64,000 nt of DNA from Homoserinibacter gongjuensis (GTDB taxonomy: Bacteria > Actinomycetota > Actinomycetes > Actinomycetales > Microbacteriaceae): assembly GCF_030161875.1 (NCBI RefSeq), contig NZ_BSVA01000001.1:2852001-2916000 (forward strand), written 5' to 3'. The notes under the pieces are model-generated. The model worked only from the letters and a program-made list of their open reading frames with translations, had not been told where the DNA came from and did no database searches. The position numbers were made by a program, and so were the translations under genes. Of the stretch, positions 1 through 8,989 are shown in pieces. Positions within the stretch are counted from its first letter, which is position 1. Each line of letters starts with the position of its first letter.

Positions 1-718
1 TCCCAGATGTGGCTGTGGCCCGTGGTCGTGAGCTCGTCGAGCCCGTCGTCGCCGCGGAACACGAGCGCGGTCGCCCCGCGCGTCTGGAAGACCCCCACCA
101 CGAGCGGCACCTTGTCGAGACTCGCGACACCCACGGCCGAGGCCTCGGGCCGCGCCGGATTGCACAACGGGCCCAGGAAGTTGAAGACCGTGGGCACGCC
201 GAGCTCAGCACGCACCGGGCCCGCGTTCTTGAAACCCGGGTGGAAGTGCGAGGCGAAGATGAACGTCAGCCCGGTCTCCTCGAGCACCGCGGCGACGCGA
301 TCCGGCTCGATGAGGATGTCGGCGCCGAGTGCCGCGAGCGTGTCCGAGGATCCGGATGCCGAACTCGCGGCGCGGTTGCCGTGCTTGGCGACCGGCACCC
401 CGGCGGCCGCACACACGATCGACGACATCGACGAGACGTTGACCGTGCCGAAGCGGTCGCCCCCGGTGCCGACGATGTCGAGCGCCATGGGATCGATCGG
501 CAGCGGCCTCGCGGCGGCGAGGATCGCATCCCGGAACCCGACGATCTCGTCGACCGTCTCGCCCTTGGCCCGCAGCGCGACCAGGAATGCGCCGATCTGG
601 GCGGGGGTGGCCTCCCCCGACATCACCTGCGACATGGTCCACTCGGCTTCCGAGATCGACAGATCACCCCCGCGAGGAGTTCGGTGAGCACGGCGGGCCA
701 GGTGAGTTCGGTCGGCAT
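1..718 (-). CDS. trpD: Anthranilate phosphoribosyltransferase, 3' end beyond window, one frameshift
   Basis: This enzyme joins anthranilate to phosphoribosyl pyrophosphate in tryptophan synthesis in the cytosol. About 239 of the usual 340 or so residues are present. Reading leftward, a helical N-terminal domain is followed by the PRPP-binding loop [14 protein letters not shown] near residue 80 and the motif KHGNRAASS near residue 107, both diagnostic of TrpD. The ATG at 718 follows a candidate -10 box by 7 nt, so the message may be leaderless. Residues 1-17 read [17 protein letters not shown], and then the frame breaks. One extra base in the C run at 667-671 restores [14 protein letters not shown] and the rest of the protein. 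I treat this as a sequencing deletion. The gene is divergent from ctaE. Confidence 0.93.
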
Positions 719-725
719 GGCCACG

Positions 726-731
726 ATCGTA
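726..731 (-). promoter_or_regulatory. Candidate -10 box of trpD
   Basis: TACGAT on the minus strand ends 7 nt before the trpD ATG. This spacing would place the transcript start at or next to the start codon, as in leaderless actinobacterial mRNAs. No clear -35 box is visible. Confidence 0.45.
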
Positions 732-808
732 GCGACCCGCCGCGGTGCGGCATCCGACCGGGATGCGCGACAGGCCAGGGTGGTGGATTCGCCGTGGGCG
801 ATATCGGC

Positions 809-814
809 CATAAT
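809..814 (+). promoter_or_regulatory. Candidate -10 box of ctaE-qcrCAB
   Basis: CATAAT lies 6 nt upstream of the ctaE GTG, so transcription would start at the start codon itself. No Shine-Dalgarno sequence precedes this GTG, which fits a leaderless operon start. Confidence 0.5.
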
Positions 815-820
815 GGACGA

Positions 821-1453
821 GTGACCACTACCTCCGCCATCGCACCGAGCACTCCGGTCATCAACCGGCCCAACACCGTCGCGGTGGGCACGATCGTCTG
901 GCTGGGCAGCGAGGTCATGTTCTTCGCCGGCCTGTTCGCGGTGTACTTCACGCTCCGTGCGACGTCGCAGCCCCTGTGGGAGGAGCAGACGGCGAAGCTC
1001 AACGTCGTCTACGCCCTCGTCAACACGCTCATCCTGGTGTCGTCGTCGTTCACCGCCCAGTTCGGCGTGTTCGCGGCAGAGCGCCTGCAGGCGCGCCGCA
1101 CGGGCGGGCTCTTCGCCCTGACCAAGTGGGGCGTCGTCGAGTGGTTCTTCCTGAGCTACGCCCTCGGCGCGATCTTCGTGGTCGGCCAGATCTTCGAGTA
1201 CGGGCAGCTGGTCTCCGAGCACATCGGCATGCAGTCCGACTCCTACGGCTCGGTGTTCTACTTCGCGACCGGCTTCCACGGTCTGCACGTGACGGGCGGT
1301 CTCATCGCCTTCCTGCTCGTGATCGGTCGCGTCTACGCCGTCAAGACCTTCACTCACAAGGAGGCGACGAGCTCCATCGTCGTGTCCTACTACTGGCACT
1401 TCGTCGATGTCGTCTGGATCGGCCTGTTCCTCGTCATCTACGTCCTCAAATAG
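821..1453 (+). CDS. ctaE: Cytochrome c oxidase subunit III
   Basis: Subunit III of the membrane-bound aa3-type cytochrome c oxidase; it stabilises subunit I and contributes to oxygen access. The 210-residue product has five hydrophobic segments, typical of the short actinobacterial form. Family signatures include [17 protein letters not shown] near residues 25-45, the [13 protein letters not shown] stretch, and the C-terminal [15 protein letters not shown]. The GTG at 821 is chosen because a TANNNT-like box sits just upstream and the N-terminus then matches the family; longer versions run into the promoter. It is the first gene of ctaE-qcrC-qcrA-qcrB, the standard actinobacterial order, and so is co-expressed with the bc1 complex it binds in the supercomplex. 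Confidence 0.96.
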   Translation: MTTTSAIAPSTPVINRPNTVAVGTIVWLGSEVMFFAGLFAVYFTLRATSQPLWEEQTAKLNVVYALVNTLILVSSSFTAQFGVFAAERLQARRTGGLFALTKWGVVEWFFLSYALGAIFVVGQIFEYGQLVSEHIGMQSDSYGSVFYFATGFHGLHVTGGLIAFLLVIGRVYAVKTFTHKEATSSIVVSYYWHFVDVVWIGLFLVIYVLK

Positions 1454-1480
1454 CCTGCAGAACGGATCCAGTCCACGATC

Positions 1481-2284
1481 ATGGCGACCTTCGCTCACCG
1501 TAACCGCCGCTCCGGGCGGCGCTCCCCGCTCACCTCCGCGGCTCTCCTCCTGATCGGTCTGCTCGCGACCGGCGGCGCCTACGCGGCCTTCACGGCCACC
1601 TCCAGCGCCGACGCCGCGAGCCAGACCCAGGTCACCAAGCTCACGGAGGAGGGCGAGAAGCTCTTCGCCGCCAACTGCGCGAGCTGCCACGGCCTCCAGG
1701 CCGAGGGCACGGAAGACGCACCCACGCTCATCGGAGTGGGAGCGGCCTCCGTCGACTTCCAGGTCGGCACCGGCCGCATGCCGATGGCCGCCTCCGGCCC
1801 GCAGGCCGAACAGAAGCCCGTGCAGTTCACCGAGGAGCAGATCGCGGCCCTCGCGACCTGGGTCGCGTCGCTGGGCCCCGGGCCGGCCATCCCCGACGAG
1901 CGCTACCTCCAGGGTGACGGCGACCTCGCTGTAGGTGCCGAGCTGTTCCGCATCAACTGCGCGATGTGCCACAACGTCGCGGGCGCGGGCGGTGCCCTCA
2001 CCCAGGGCAAGTTCGCTCCCGGTGTCGTCGGTGTCAGTGCCAAGCACGTCTACGAGGCCATGATCACCGGCCCGCAGAACATGCCGGTCTTCAACGACGC
2101 GAACATCAGCCCCGAAGACAAGTCGGCCATCATCACCTACCTCCAGTACCTCGAGACCAGCACCTCGCCCGGTGGGCTCGAGCTCGGCAGCCTCGGACCG
2201 GTGTCCGAGGGTCTGTTCATCTGGATCTTCGCTCTCGGCGGGATCGTCGCGATCACCGTCTGGCTCACCGCGAAGTCGAACTGA
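1481..2284 (+). CDS. qcrC: Cytochrome bc1 complex di-heme cytochrome c subunit
   Basis: Membrane-anchored di-heme cytochrome c of the actinobacterial bc1-aa3 supercomplex. It takes electrons from the Rieske protein and passes them directly to CuA of the oxidase, replacing soluble cytochrome c. The 267-residue protein has an N-terminal hydrophobic segment (about residues 14-36), two heme-binding CXXCH motifs (CASCH near residue 66 and CAMCH near residue 162), and a C-terminal membrane anchor (about residues 243-263). The duplicated cytochrome c fold is characteristic of QcrC. It lies 27 nt after ctaE and 33 nt before the preferred qcrA start, in one operon. Confidence 0.97.
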   Translation: MATFAHRNRRSGRRSPLTSAALLLIGLLATGGAYAAFTATSSADAASQTQVTKLTEEGEKLFAANCASCHGLQAEGTEDAPTLIGVGAASVDFQVGTGRMPMAASGPQAEQKPVQFTEEQIAALATWVASLGPGPAIPDERYLQGDGDLAVGAELFRINCAMCHNVAGAGGALTQGKFAPGVVGVSAKHVYEAMITGPQNMPVFNDANISPEDKSAIITYLQYLETSTSPGGLELGSLGPVSEGLFIWIFALGGIVAITVWLTAKSN

Positions 2285-2317
2285 CGCGTGAGCACGGAAA
2301 CACAGGAAGGGACACCC

Positions 2318-3379
2318 ATGGCACAGGCCGACGGGGCCGAGACCGGCACCGCAGTCGAGAGGCACGAGCACGCGCCGCGCGCTGCCGGCGTCGCCGTCGT
2401 CTCGGATGACCGCGTCCAGAACCCCGGCTTCCCGCCCTACCGGCCGCGCGTCTCCGACATCGACCCGGTCAAGGAGCGGCAGAACGAGCGTCGTGTCTTC
2501 TGGCTGTTCCTCGCCTCGATGATCGGAAGCGTGTTCGCCGTCGTCGCGTACATCGTCTTCCCGATCCACGAAGGCGACATGGACTCGGTGCGCCTCAACA
2601 ACCTGTTCCTGGGGCTCGGCTTCGCGCTCGGCCTGCTGGGCATCGGGTTCGGCGCCGTGCACTGGTCCAAGTCGCTCATGGACGGCCATGACCTCGTCGA
2701 GCAGCGCCACGAGACCCGCGGCAAGCCCGAGACGGTGGCTCGCGCATCCGAGATCTTCACGCTCGGCAACAAGGAGTCCGGCTTCACGCGCCGCAAGCTC
2801 ATCCGCAACGGTCTGCTCGGTGCGCTCGTGCTGGCTCCGCTCTCGGCCATCGTGATCTTCCGCGACTTCGCCCCGGCCGAAGACCCGGTGAAGCTCCTCA
2901 AGCACACCCTGTGGGAGAAGGGCACGCGCCTCGCGCGCGACCCCAACGGCATCCCGATCAAGGCGTCGGATGTCACGATCGGCTCGGTCTTCCACGTGAT
3001 CCCCGAGAACCTCCACGAGTCGGACCACCCGCTCGAGGAGAAGGCCAAGGCCGCGGTGCTGCTCATGCGCCTCGACCCGGCGGACCTGCACGTGTCCGAG
3101 GAGCGCAAGGACTGGAACTTCCGCGGCATCGTCGCGTACTCCAAGATCTGCACGCACGTCGGATGCCCCGTGGCCCTGTACGAGCAGCAGACGCACCACC
3201 TGCTGTGCCCGTGCCACCAGTCGCAGTTCGACATCACGCGTGAGGCCGAGGTCATCTTCGGACCGGCCAAGCGCCCGCTGCCGCAGCTGCCCATCACCGT
3301 CGACGAGGAGGGCTACCTGGTCGCGCAGAGCGACTTCCACGAGCCCGTCGGCCCGAGCTTCTGGGAGCGTTCGCTGTGA
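2318..3379 (+). CDS. qcrA: Cytochrome bc1 complex Rieske iron-sulfur subunit
   Basis: Rieske [2Fe-2S] subunit that oxidises menaquinol in the bc1 complex and reduces QcrC. The C-terminal domain contains both cluster-binding boxes, CTHVGCP and CPCHQS, separated by about 17 residues. Upstream are three hydrophobic segments, the layout of actinobacterial QcrA with its long N-terminal extension. I prefer the ATG at 2318 (353 residues) because AGGAAGGG ends 6 nt before it; the in-frame GTG at 2288, 3 nt after the qcrC stop, would add ten residues and lacks a good ribosome-binding site. The stop overlaps the qcrB start by 4 nt (GTGA), implying translational coupling. Confidence 0.95.
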   Translation: MAQADGAETGTAVERHEHAPRAAGVAVVSDDRVQNPGFPPYRPRVSDIDPVKERQNERRVFWLFLASMIGSVFAVVAYIVFPIHEGDMDSVRLNNLFLGLGFALGLLGIGFGAVHWSKSLMDGHDLVEQRHETRGKPETVARASEIFTLGNKESGFTRRKLIRNGLLGALVLAPLSAIVIFRDFAPAEDPVKLLKHTLWEKGTRLARDPNGIPIKASDVTIGSVFHVIPENLHESDHPLEEKAKAAVLLMRLDPADLHVSEERKDWNFRGIVAYSKICTHVGCPVALYEQQTHHLLCPCHQSQFDITREAEVIFGPAKRPLPQLPITVDEEGYLVAQSDFHEPVGPSFWERSL

Positions 3380-5022
3380 CCGTCACCGCCACCACGACCG
3401 AGACCACCGCGTCCGAGGCGACGGCCGAGACGCAGGTCGAGCCCGGCAAGGGGATGCGCTTCGTCAACTGGGGCGCCAACTACATCGAGGACCGCACGAG
3501 CCTCTCGGGCTTCGTCAAGGAGCTGGGCCGCAAGATCTTCCCCGATCACTGGTCGTTCATGCTCGGTGAGGTCGCGCTCTACAGCTTCGTCGTCATCCTG
3601 CTGTCGGGCACCTTCCTGACCTTCTTCTTCCAGGCCTCGATGACGCACGTCGTCTACGACGGCTCCTACGCGCCGCTCAAGGGCGTCGGGATGTCGGCCG
3701 CCATGGCCTCGACGCTCGACATCAGCTTCGACGTGCGCGGCGGCCTGCTCATGCGCCAGGTGCACCACTGGGCGGCCCTGCTGTTCGTCGCCTCGGTCGG
3801 TCTGCACATGCTGCGGGTGTTCTTCACCGGCGCCTTCCGCAAGCCGCGTGAGCTGAACTGGGTCGTCGGCTTCGTGCTCTTCGTCCTCGCGATGGGCGAG
3901 GGCTTCACGGGCTACTCGCTCCCCGACGACCTGCTCTCGGGCAACGGCCTGCGGATCATCGACGGCATGGTCAAGGGCATCCCGATCATCGGCACCTGGA
4001 TCTCGTACCTGCTCTTCGGCGGGGAGTTCCCCGGCGAGGCGATCGTCGGACGCCTGTACACGCTGCACATCCTGTTGCTGCCCGCGCTCGTGGTCGCGGC
4101 GATCGGCGTGCACCTGATCCTCATGATCGTCAACAAGCACACCCAGTTCGCGGGCCCGGGTCGCACCCAGGGCAACGTCGTCGGTGTGCCGATCATGCCG
4201 GTGTTCGCCGCCAAGGCCGGCGGGTTCTTCTTCATCGTCTTCGGTGTGATCATGCTCGTGGCCTCGCTCGTGACGATCAACCCGATCTGGAACTACGGTC
4301 CCTACGACCCCTCCCCGATCTCGGCAGGCACCCAGCCCGACTGGTACATCGGCTTCGCCGACGGCATGCTGCGCCTGATCCCACCGCATCTGGAAACCGA
4401 GCTGTGGGGCTTCACGATCACGTGGTACATCCTGATCCCCATCGCGGTGCTCGGGCTGTTCATCGTGCTCGTCGCGATCTACCCCTTCGTCGAGGCGTGG
4501 ATCACCGGCGACAAGCGCGAGCACCACATCGCCGACCGCCCGCGCAACGCCCCGACCCGCACCGCGATCGGCGCCGCCGGTGTCACGTTCTACGCGGTCA
4601 TGTGGGCCGCCGCGAGCTCCGACCTCATCGCCACCCACTTCCGGTTGTCGGTCGAGGGGGTCACGCACTTCCTGCAGGCGGCCCTGATCCTCGGCCCGAT
4701 CATCGCCTACCTCGTCGCCAAGCGCGTCTGCCTCGCCCTTCAGAAGAAGGACCGCGAGATCGCACTGCACGGCTTCGAGTCGGGACGCATCGTGCGACTC
4801 CCCGGCGGCGAGTACATCGAGGTGCACGAGCGCCTGTCGGACTACGACCGCTGGCGTCTCGTGAGCTACGAGGACTACGCACCGCTCATGGTCCGGCCGA
4901 ACGCGAAGGGCCGGATCACCACGGGTACCAAGATCCGCGGCGTGCTCTCACGCTGGTTCTTCGAGGACCGGATCGCGCCCGTCACGCGCTCGGAGATCGA
5001 GGCCGCTCACCACGATCACTGA
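3376..5022 (+). CDS. qcrB: Cytochrome bc1 complex cytochrome b subunit
   Basis: Cytochrome b of the menaquinol:cytochrome c oxidoreductase, carrying the two b hemes and the quinol oxidation and reduction sites. It is the target of Q203-type inhibitors in mycobacteria. The 548-residue protein has about eight to nine hydrophobic helices, histidines in MRQVHHWAALLFV and LYTLHILLLPALVVAAIGVHL that fit heme ligation, and QPDWYIGFADG, the actinobacterial form of the PEWY quinol-site motif. A hydrophilic C-terminal tail of about 130 residues is normal for the group. Its GTG start overlaps the qcrA stop. A strong hairpin terminator follows at 5032-5066. Confidence 0.96.
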   Translation: MTVTATTTETTASEATAETQVEPGKGMRFVNWGANYIEDRTSLSGFVKELGRKIFPDHWSFMLGEVALYSFVVILLSGTFLTFFFQASMTHVVYDGSYAPLKGVGMSAAMASTLDISFDVRGGLLMRQVHHWAALLFVASVGLHMLRVFFTGAFRKPRELNWVVGFVLFVLAMGEGFTGYSLPDDLLSGNGLRIIDGMVKGIPIIGTWISYLLFGGEFPGEAIVGRLYTLHILLLPALVVAAIGVHLILMIVNKHTQFAGPGRTQGNVVGVPIMPVFAAKAGGFFFIVFGVIMLVASLVTINPIWNYGPYDPSPISAGTQPDWYIGFADGMLRLIPPHLETELWGFTITWYILIPIAVLGLFIVLVAIYPFVEAWITGDKREHHIADRPRNAPTRTAIGAAGVTFYAVMWAAASSDLIATHFRLSVEGVTHFLQAALILGPIIAYLVAKRVCLALQKKDREIALHGFESGRIVRLPGGEYIEVHERLSDYDRWRLVSYEDYAPLMVRPNAKGRITTGTKIRGVLSRWFFEDRIAPVTRSEIEAAHHDH

Positions 5023-5031
5023 TCCCTAGGG

Positions 5032-5066
5032 AGAAGGGGCGGAGGCTGTGAGCCTCCGCCCCTTCT
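5032..5066 (+). terminator. Intrinsic terminator after qcrB
   Basis: A 16-bp perfect GC-rich inverted repeat with a 3-nt GTG loop starts 10 nt after the qcrB stop and is followed by a short T/C tract (CTTCGTCT). It should end the ctaE-qcrCAB transcript. Confidence 0.8.
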
Positions 5067-5117
5067 TCGTCTCCGCCTCGCCCATCCGGGTTTCTCGCCT
5101 CGCGGCTCCGGCCGGGC

Positions 5118-5123
5118 CATACT
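5118..5123 (+). promoter_or_regulatory. Candidate -10 box of the 71-residue membrane protein
   Basis: CATACT lies 6 nt before the ATG at 5130. GGAGGT occupies the gap but is only 1 nt or less from the ATG, too close to serve as a normal ribosome-binding site, so leaderless initiation is the better reading. Confidence 0.4.
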
Positions 5124-5129
5124 GGAGGT

Positions 5130-5345
5130 ATGGAACTCTCCCTGATCCTCGGTATCGGAGTCACGGTCGTACTCCTCGGCGGCTGGGTCGTGGTCAGCGT
5201 GCTGCTGCACCGACACCAGCGCAGGATGGGTGACGCCGTTCCACTGGCATCCGCGGACCGCGATGCGGTGCTGCGTGCGCAGAGCCTGCACAACCAGGCC
5301 ACCGCTGCTCAGATGTCTGCGATGGCGAGCGCACAGCGCCAGTAG
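5130..5345 (+). CDS. Small single-span membrane protein of unknown function
   Basis: I do not recognise this 71-residue protein. Residues 3-25 form one strongly hydrophobic segment, followed by a basic stretch (HRHQRR) that predicts a cytoplasmic C-terminus by the positive-inside rule. The last 30 residues are Ala, Gln and Ser rich and likely helical. It is a separate unit: a strong terminator lies upstream and its own -10 box places the transcript start at the ATG. The downstream GNAT gene is convergent. Its place between the two halves of the respiratory gene set hints at a link to the supercomplex, but that is only position. Its codon use resembles the neighbours. Confidence 0.65.
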   Translation: MELSLILGIGVTVVLLGGWVVVSVLLHRHQRRMGDAVPLASADRDAVLRAQSLHNQATAAQMSAMASAQRQ

Positions 5346-5411
5346 CCGGTCGCCCCCTGTGTGAGCGCACGCGAGCGAGCGGTTCCGCGCAAGAAGCGCA
5401 AGCTCAGAAGC

Positions 5412-5834
5412 TCAGAAGAAGCGGCGCATGTACTCGGCCGACTCGTGGAACCCGAGACGGTCGTAGAAGCCGCCGGCACGACGACTGGCGACGGTGAGCT
5501 GACGCACGCCCCGGCGCTCGCACTCGGCCTCGACAGCCTTCACGAGCTGCGTGCCGTAGTCCTTACCACGCGCATCCTCGGCCACCACGATCTCCTGTAG
5601 CTGCGCCGAGAGCCCGTTGGTCGACAGCAGCGGCACGATCGTCGTGAGCGCGTAGCCACGCACTCCCTCGTCGTCCTCGGCGACGTAGAGCAGCACCGTC
5701 GGCTGCTCCCCCGCCAAGTACGAGGACATGGTCGCGTCGAACGCGCAACGCTCCGGCGGGAAGGCGTGACCGAGCTGCTGCACGAGCGCGAAGATCGCGT
5801 CCTCGTCGCCCGCTCGGGCCTCGCGCACCGTCAT
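5412..5834 (-). CDS. GNAT-family N-acetyltransferase
   Basis: A 140-residue protein with the GCN5-related acetyltransferase fold; it would transfer acetyl from acetyl-CoA to an amine that the sequence does not reveal. The acetyl-CoA loop is visible as VVAEDARGKDYGTQLVKAVE near residues 88-107 (a V-x-x-x-x-R-G-x-x-x-G variant). The C-terminal ASRRAGGFYDRLGFHESAEYM is the usual final strand and helix pair. The ATG at 5834 shares one base with the ctaF stop (TGATG), so the gene is translated from the ctaC-ctaD-ctaF transcript. That coupling is unusual and could mean a role in oxidase maturation, or simply hitch-hiking. Confidence 0.85.
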   Translation of the reverse strand: MTVREARAGDEDAIFALVQQLGHAFPPERCAFDATMSSYLAGEQPTVLLYVAEDDEGVRGYALTTIVPLLSTNGLSAQLQEIVVAEDARGKDYGTQLVKAVEAECERRGVRQLTVASRRAGGFYDRLGFHESAEYMRRFF

Positions 5835-6262
5835 CAGCGCGCGAAGTGGCCGCGGTAGAACTCGTAGTTCCAGCCGACGATCGCGATGAGCACGAGCGGC
5901 CCGCCGATGAACGAGATCCAGGTGCCCACGGCGAGGCCGAGGAAGACGAGGGCGAGCGCCCCGCCCAGCACGAGCGGCCACCAGCTCCACGGAGCGAAGT
6001 GCCCGACCTCGGGGTCGTCGTCGTCGATGTCGGCCGTCAGGATGTCCTGAGGCAGCTCGCCGCCCTGCGCCTTGTGAACGCGTCCGAGGTAGAACCCGAC
6101 GAAGAAGCCGAGGATCGACGTCAGCGTGAGCGCCACGGTACCGACCCACTCGAGGTGGTTCGGATCCCAGTTCACCGTGTTGCCGACCCAGATGGTGTAG
6201 CCGGCCGCCGAGATCAGGAAGAAGACCCCGATCACGTACATGATGATCGCATTGGTGCGCAT
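5834..6262 (-). CDS. ctaF: Cytochrome c oxidase subunit IV, actinobacterial type
   Basis: Small membrane subunit specific to actinobacterial aa3 oxidases. The 142 residues give four hydrophobic segments (about 5-25, 40-62, 97-115 and 118-136), with an acidic loop LTADIDDDDPEVGHFAPWSWWP in the middle that is typical of CtaF. The start lies 4 nt beyond the ctaD stop, and the stop overlaps the GNAT gene start. It belongs to the leftward ctaC-ctaD-ctaF operon, which completes the oxidase whose subunit III is encoded by ctaE to the left. Confidence 0.94.
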   Translation of the reverse strand: MRTNAIIMYVIGVFFLISAAGYTIWVGNTVNWDPNHLEWVGTVALTLTSILGFFVGFYLGRVHKAQGGELPQDILTADIDDDDPEVGHFAPWSWWPLVLGGALALVFLGLAVGTWISFIGGPLVLIAIVGWNYEFYRGHFAR

Positions 6263-6265
6263 GGC

Positions 6266-8014
6266 TTACTTCACCTCTCCATCGGCGACATCGACAACCG
6301 GACGGTCGGGCGCATCCTTCGCCGGCCCCACACCCACCTGTACGGTCTCGGGGTGGTGCAGGTCGAATGCGGGCGACTCCGAACGGATGCGCGGGATCGA
6401 CGTGAAGTTGTGGCGCGGCGGCGGGCACGAGGTGGCCCACTCGAGCGAGCGCGAGTTGCCCCACGGGTCGTCGACCGTGACCTTCGGCGCCTTGCGGGCC
6501 GTGATCCAGACGTTGAGGAAGAACGGCACCATCGAGAGCGCGAGGAGGGCGGATCCGACGGTGGAGAGCTGGTTCTCCCACGTGAAGCCCTCACCGGCGA
6601 GATAGCTCGCGTAGCGTCGCGGCATGCCCTCGACGCCGAGCCAGTGCTGCACGAGGAACGTCGTGTGGAACCCGATGAACAGCAGCCAGAAGTGGATCTT
6701 GCCGAGCCGCTCGTCGAGCATCTTGCCCGTCCACTTGGGCCACCAGAAGTAGAAGCCCGAGAACATCGCGAACACGACGGTTCCGAACACGACGTAGTGG
6801 AAGTGCGCCACGACGAAGTAGGTGTCGGAGACGTGGAAGTCCAACGGCGGCGACGCGAGGATGACGCCCGTCAGGCCGCCGAAGGTGAACGTCACAAGGA
6901 AGCCGATCGCCCACACCATGGGCGTTTCGAAGGTGACCGAGCCGCGCCACATGGTGCCGATCCAGTTGAAGATCTTCACGCCCGTCGGGATCGCGATGAG
7001 CATCGTCATGAGGGCGAACCAGGGCAGCAGCACCGAACCCGTCACGTACATGTGGTGCGCCCACACGGTGACCGACAGGGCCGCGATCGAGATCGTCGCG
7101 AAGACGAGCGTCTTGTACCCGAAGATCGGCTTGCGGCTGAAGACCGGGAACACCTCGGAGACGATGCCGAAGAACGGCAGCGCGATGATGTACACCTCGG
7201 GGTGGCCGAAGAACCAGAACAGGTGCTGCCACAGGATCGTGCCGCCGTTGGCGGGATCGAGCAGGTGCGCGCCGAAGACGCGATCGGCGCCGAGCGCGAA
7301 CAGGCCGCCCGCGAGCACCGGGAACGCCATGAGCACGAGCAGCGAGGTGATCAGCACGTTCCAGGTGAAGATCGGCATGCGCCACATCGTCATGCCCGGC
7401 GCGCGCATCGTGATGATGGTCGTGATGAAGTTCACGGCACCGAGGATGGTTCCGAAGCCGGAGAGTGCGAGGCCGAAGACCCAGAGGTTACCGCCGAGGC
7501 CCGGCGAGAAGGTCGTGCTCGACAGCGGGGCGTAGGCGGTCCACCCGAAGCCGGCGGCGCCCTGCGGCGTGAAGAAGCCGCCGATCGCGATGAACGATCC
7601 GAAGCTGAACAGCCAGAAGGCGAACGCGTTCAGCTTGGGGAAGGCGACATCCGGAGCACCGATCTGCAGCGGCATGATCGCGTTCGCGAAACCCGCGAAG
7701 AGCGGCGTCGCGAACATGAGCAGCATGATCGTGCCGTGCATCGTGAACAGCTGGTTGTACGCCTCGTTGGAGGGCACGATGTCGACACCCGGCGTGAAGA
7801 GCTCCACGCGGATGACGAGAGCCAGCACGCCGCCGATGCAGAAGAAGATGAACGACGTGATGAGGTACAGGTACCCGATCGTCTTGTGGTCGGTCGTGGT
7901 GAGCCATTTGACGACGGTGTCACCCTTGCGGGTGGGCTTCGCCGGCGCGACGGTGCGCGTCTGCGTGTGCGCCTGAGTGTCAGGCTGGCCGGGAGCCGGA
8001 GCTGTGGTCGTCAT
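6266..8014 (-). CDS. ctaD: Cytochrome c oxidase subunit I
   Basis: Catalytic subunit of the aa3 oxidase; it holds heme a and the heme a3-CuB centre where oxygen is reduced and protons are pumped. The 582-residue protein has about twelve hydrophobic helices. Clear signatures are the low-spin heme histidine in [13 protein letters not shown], the His-Tyr pair in [13 protein letters not shown], CuB histidines in [11 protein letters not shown], and [10 protein letters not shown] for the heme ligands. The ATG at 8014 is 5 nt after the ctaC stop, with GAGGAA inside the ctaC end as ribosome-binding site. The hydrophilic C-terminal tail of about 50 residues is usual for actinobacteria. Confidence 0.97.
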   Translation of the reverse strand: MTTTAPAPGQPDTQAHTQTRTVAPAKPTRKGDTVVKWLTTTDHKTIGYLYLITSFIFFCIGGVLALVIRVELFTPGVDIVPSNEAYNQLFTMHGTIMLLMFATPLFAGFANAIMPLQIGAPDVAFPKLNAFAFWLFSFGSFIAIGGFFTPQGAAGFGWTAYAPLSSTTFSPGLGGNLWVFGLALSGFGTILGAVNFITTIITMRAPGMTMWRMPIFTWNVLITSLLVLMAFPVLAGGLFALGADRVFGAHLLDPANGGTILWQHLFWFFGHPEVYIIALPFFGIVSEVFPVFSRKPIFGYKTLVFATISIAALSVTVWAHHMYVTGSVLLPWFALMTMLIAIPTGVKIFNWIGTMWRGSVTFETPMVWAIGFLVTFTFGGLTGVILASPPLDFHVSDTYFVVAHFHYVVFGTVVFAMFSGFYFWWPKWTGKMLDERLGKIHFWLLFIGFHTTFLVQHWLGVEGMPRRYASYLAGEGFTWENQLSTVGSALLALSMVPFFLNVWITARKAPKVTVDDPWGNSRSLEWATSCPPPRHNFTSIPRIRSESPAFDLHHPETVQVGVGPAKDAPDRPVVDVADGEVK

Positions 8015-8018
8015 CGGA

Positions 8019-8891
8019 TCATTCCTCGTTCGTGCTGCCGGCGCCCGGCAGGTTCTGGTTCACGTTGTAGGTCGCGTCGAGACGGCCCTCATTGCCCGCC
8101 GCGCGCAGTTCCTCGATGTGCGCCTCGTACTCGGCCTCCGAGACGACGTGCACCGTGAAGAGCATGTCGGCGTGGTACTCACCGCAGAGCTCGGCGCACT
8201 TGCCTCGGAACTCGCCCTCCTTGAGGGGAACGAAGTACATGTAGTTCGATTTCGCGGGGATCATGTCCTTCTTGTAGAGGAAGTCGATGATCCAGAAGGA
8301 GTGCGCGACGTCGCGCGATTCGAGAGCGATCTCGACCTTCTTGCCCACGGGCAGGTAGAGCGCGGGCAGCTCGGACTCGTCGAGGTTGCCCTCGCGGTCG
8401 GGCTGCGCCTGCACGCCCTTGGTGTAGACGTTCTCGTTGAGGTAGTTGAAGTCCCACGACCAGCGCTTGCCGAAGGCCTCGATACGCACGTCGGGGTCAC
8501 CCGGGTCCTGCTCGATGGCGGCCTGGTCGCGCGCCGTGAAGGCGAAGAAGCCGAGGATGAGGATGAACGGCACGACCGTGTAGAAGATCTCGATCGGCAT
8601 GTTGTACCGCATCTGCACCGGCAGCCCCGTCTGGCCCTTGCGGCGGCGGTAGACGATCGCCGCCCAGAGCATGAGCGCCCAGGTGACGACACCCACGCCC
8701 AGCAGCACGGTCCACGACGTGACCCACAGCCCGATCACACGATCGGTGTGGTTCGTCGTGCCGACGCCGCCGGGAAGGAAGCCGTTGAGCTGCTCTTGCG
8801 TGCAGCCGGCGAGGATGATGGCGACCGCGAGGCCGATCGGGACGACGGCCCAACGGGCCAGTCGTGAACGCTGTGGGCGGTTGTGACGCAC
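8019..8891 (-). CDS. ctaC: Cytochrome c oxidase subunit II
   Basis: Subunit II carries the CuA site that accepts electrons from QcrC. The 290-residue precursor begins with a signal region ending in the lipobox LAGC near residue 29, so the mature protein is probably a lipoprotein. Two membrane helices follow, then the cupredoxin domain with the CuA ligands in [14 protein letters not shown] near residue 230. The GTG at 8891 has GGAGAGG 6 nt upstream. A possible -10 (TATAGACT region, 8932-8939) lies in the 98-bp gap to erpA. It is the first gene of ctaC-ctaD-ctaF-GNAT. Confidence 0.96.
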   Translation of the reverse strand: MRHNRPQRSRLARWAVVPIGLAVAIILAGCTQEQLNGFLPGGVGTTNHTDRVIGLWVTSWTVLLGVGVVTWALMLWAAIVYRRRKGQTGLPVQMRYNMPIEIFYTVVPFILILGFFAFTARDQAAIEQDPGDPDVRIEAFGKRWSWDFNYLNENVYTKGVQAQPDREGNLDESELPALYLPVGKKVEIALESRDVAHSFWIIDFLYKKDMIPAKSNYMYFVPLKEGEFRGKCAELCGEYHADMLFTVHVVSEAEYEAHIEELRAAGNEGRLDATYNVNQNLPGAGSTNEE

Positions 8892-8943
8892 CTGGAACCT
8901 CTCCGGACGACGACGTGGTGATTCGCGTCCAGTCTATAGCCGA

Positions 8944-8975
8944 ACGAGCCGCCCTCCAGGCGGAGGACGGCTCGT
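8944..8975 (-). terminator. Hairpin terminator after erpA
   Basis: Inverted repeat ACGAGCCG / CGGCTCGT continued by CCTCC / GGAGG after one mismatch, with a 4-nt loop. It begins 15 nt after the erpA stop on the minus strand and separates erpA from the ctaC promoter. No U tract follows, as is common in high-GC actinobacteria. Confidence 0.6.
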
Positions 8976-8989
8976 GTTGGCGAAGCTGA

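Noticed and set aside
623..3340. A 905-codon minus-strand open frame antisense to ctaE, qcrC and qcrA
   Set aside because: Only its last 31 codons belong to a real gene (the start of trpD before its frame break).
5846..8158. A 770-codon plus-strand open frame antisense to ctaF and ctaD
   Set aside because: Translation is dominated by Arg, Glu, Asp and His repeats, typical of the antisense of GC-rich codons; ctaD and ctaF are certain.
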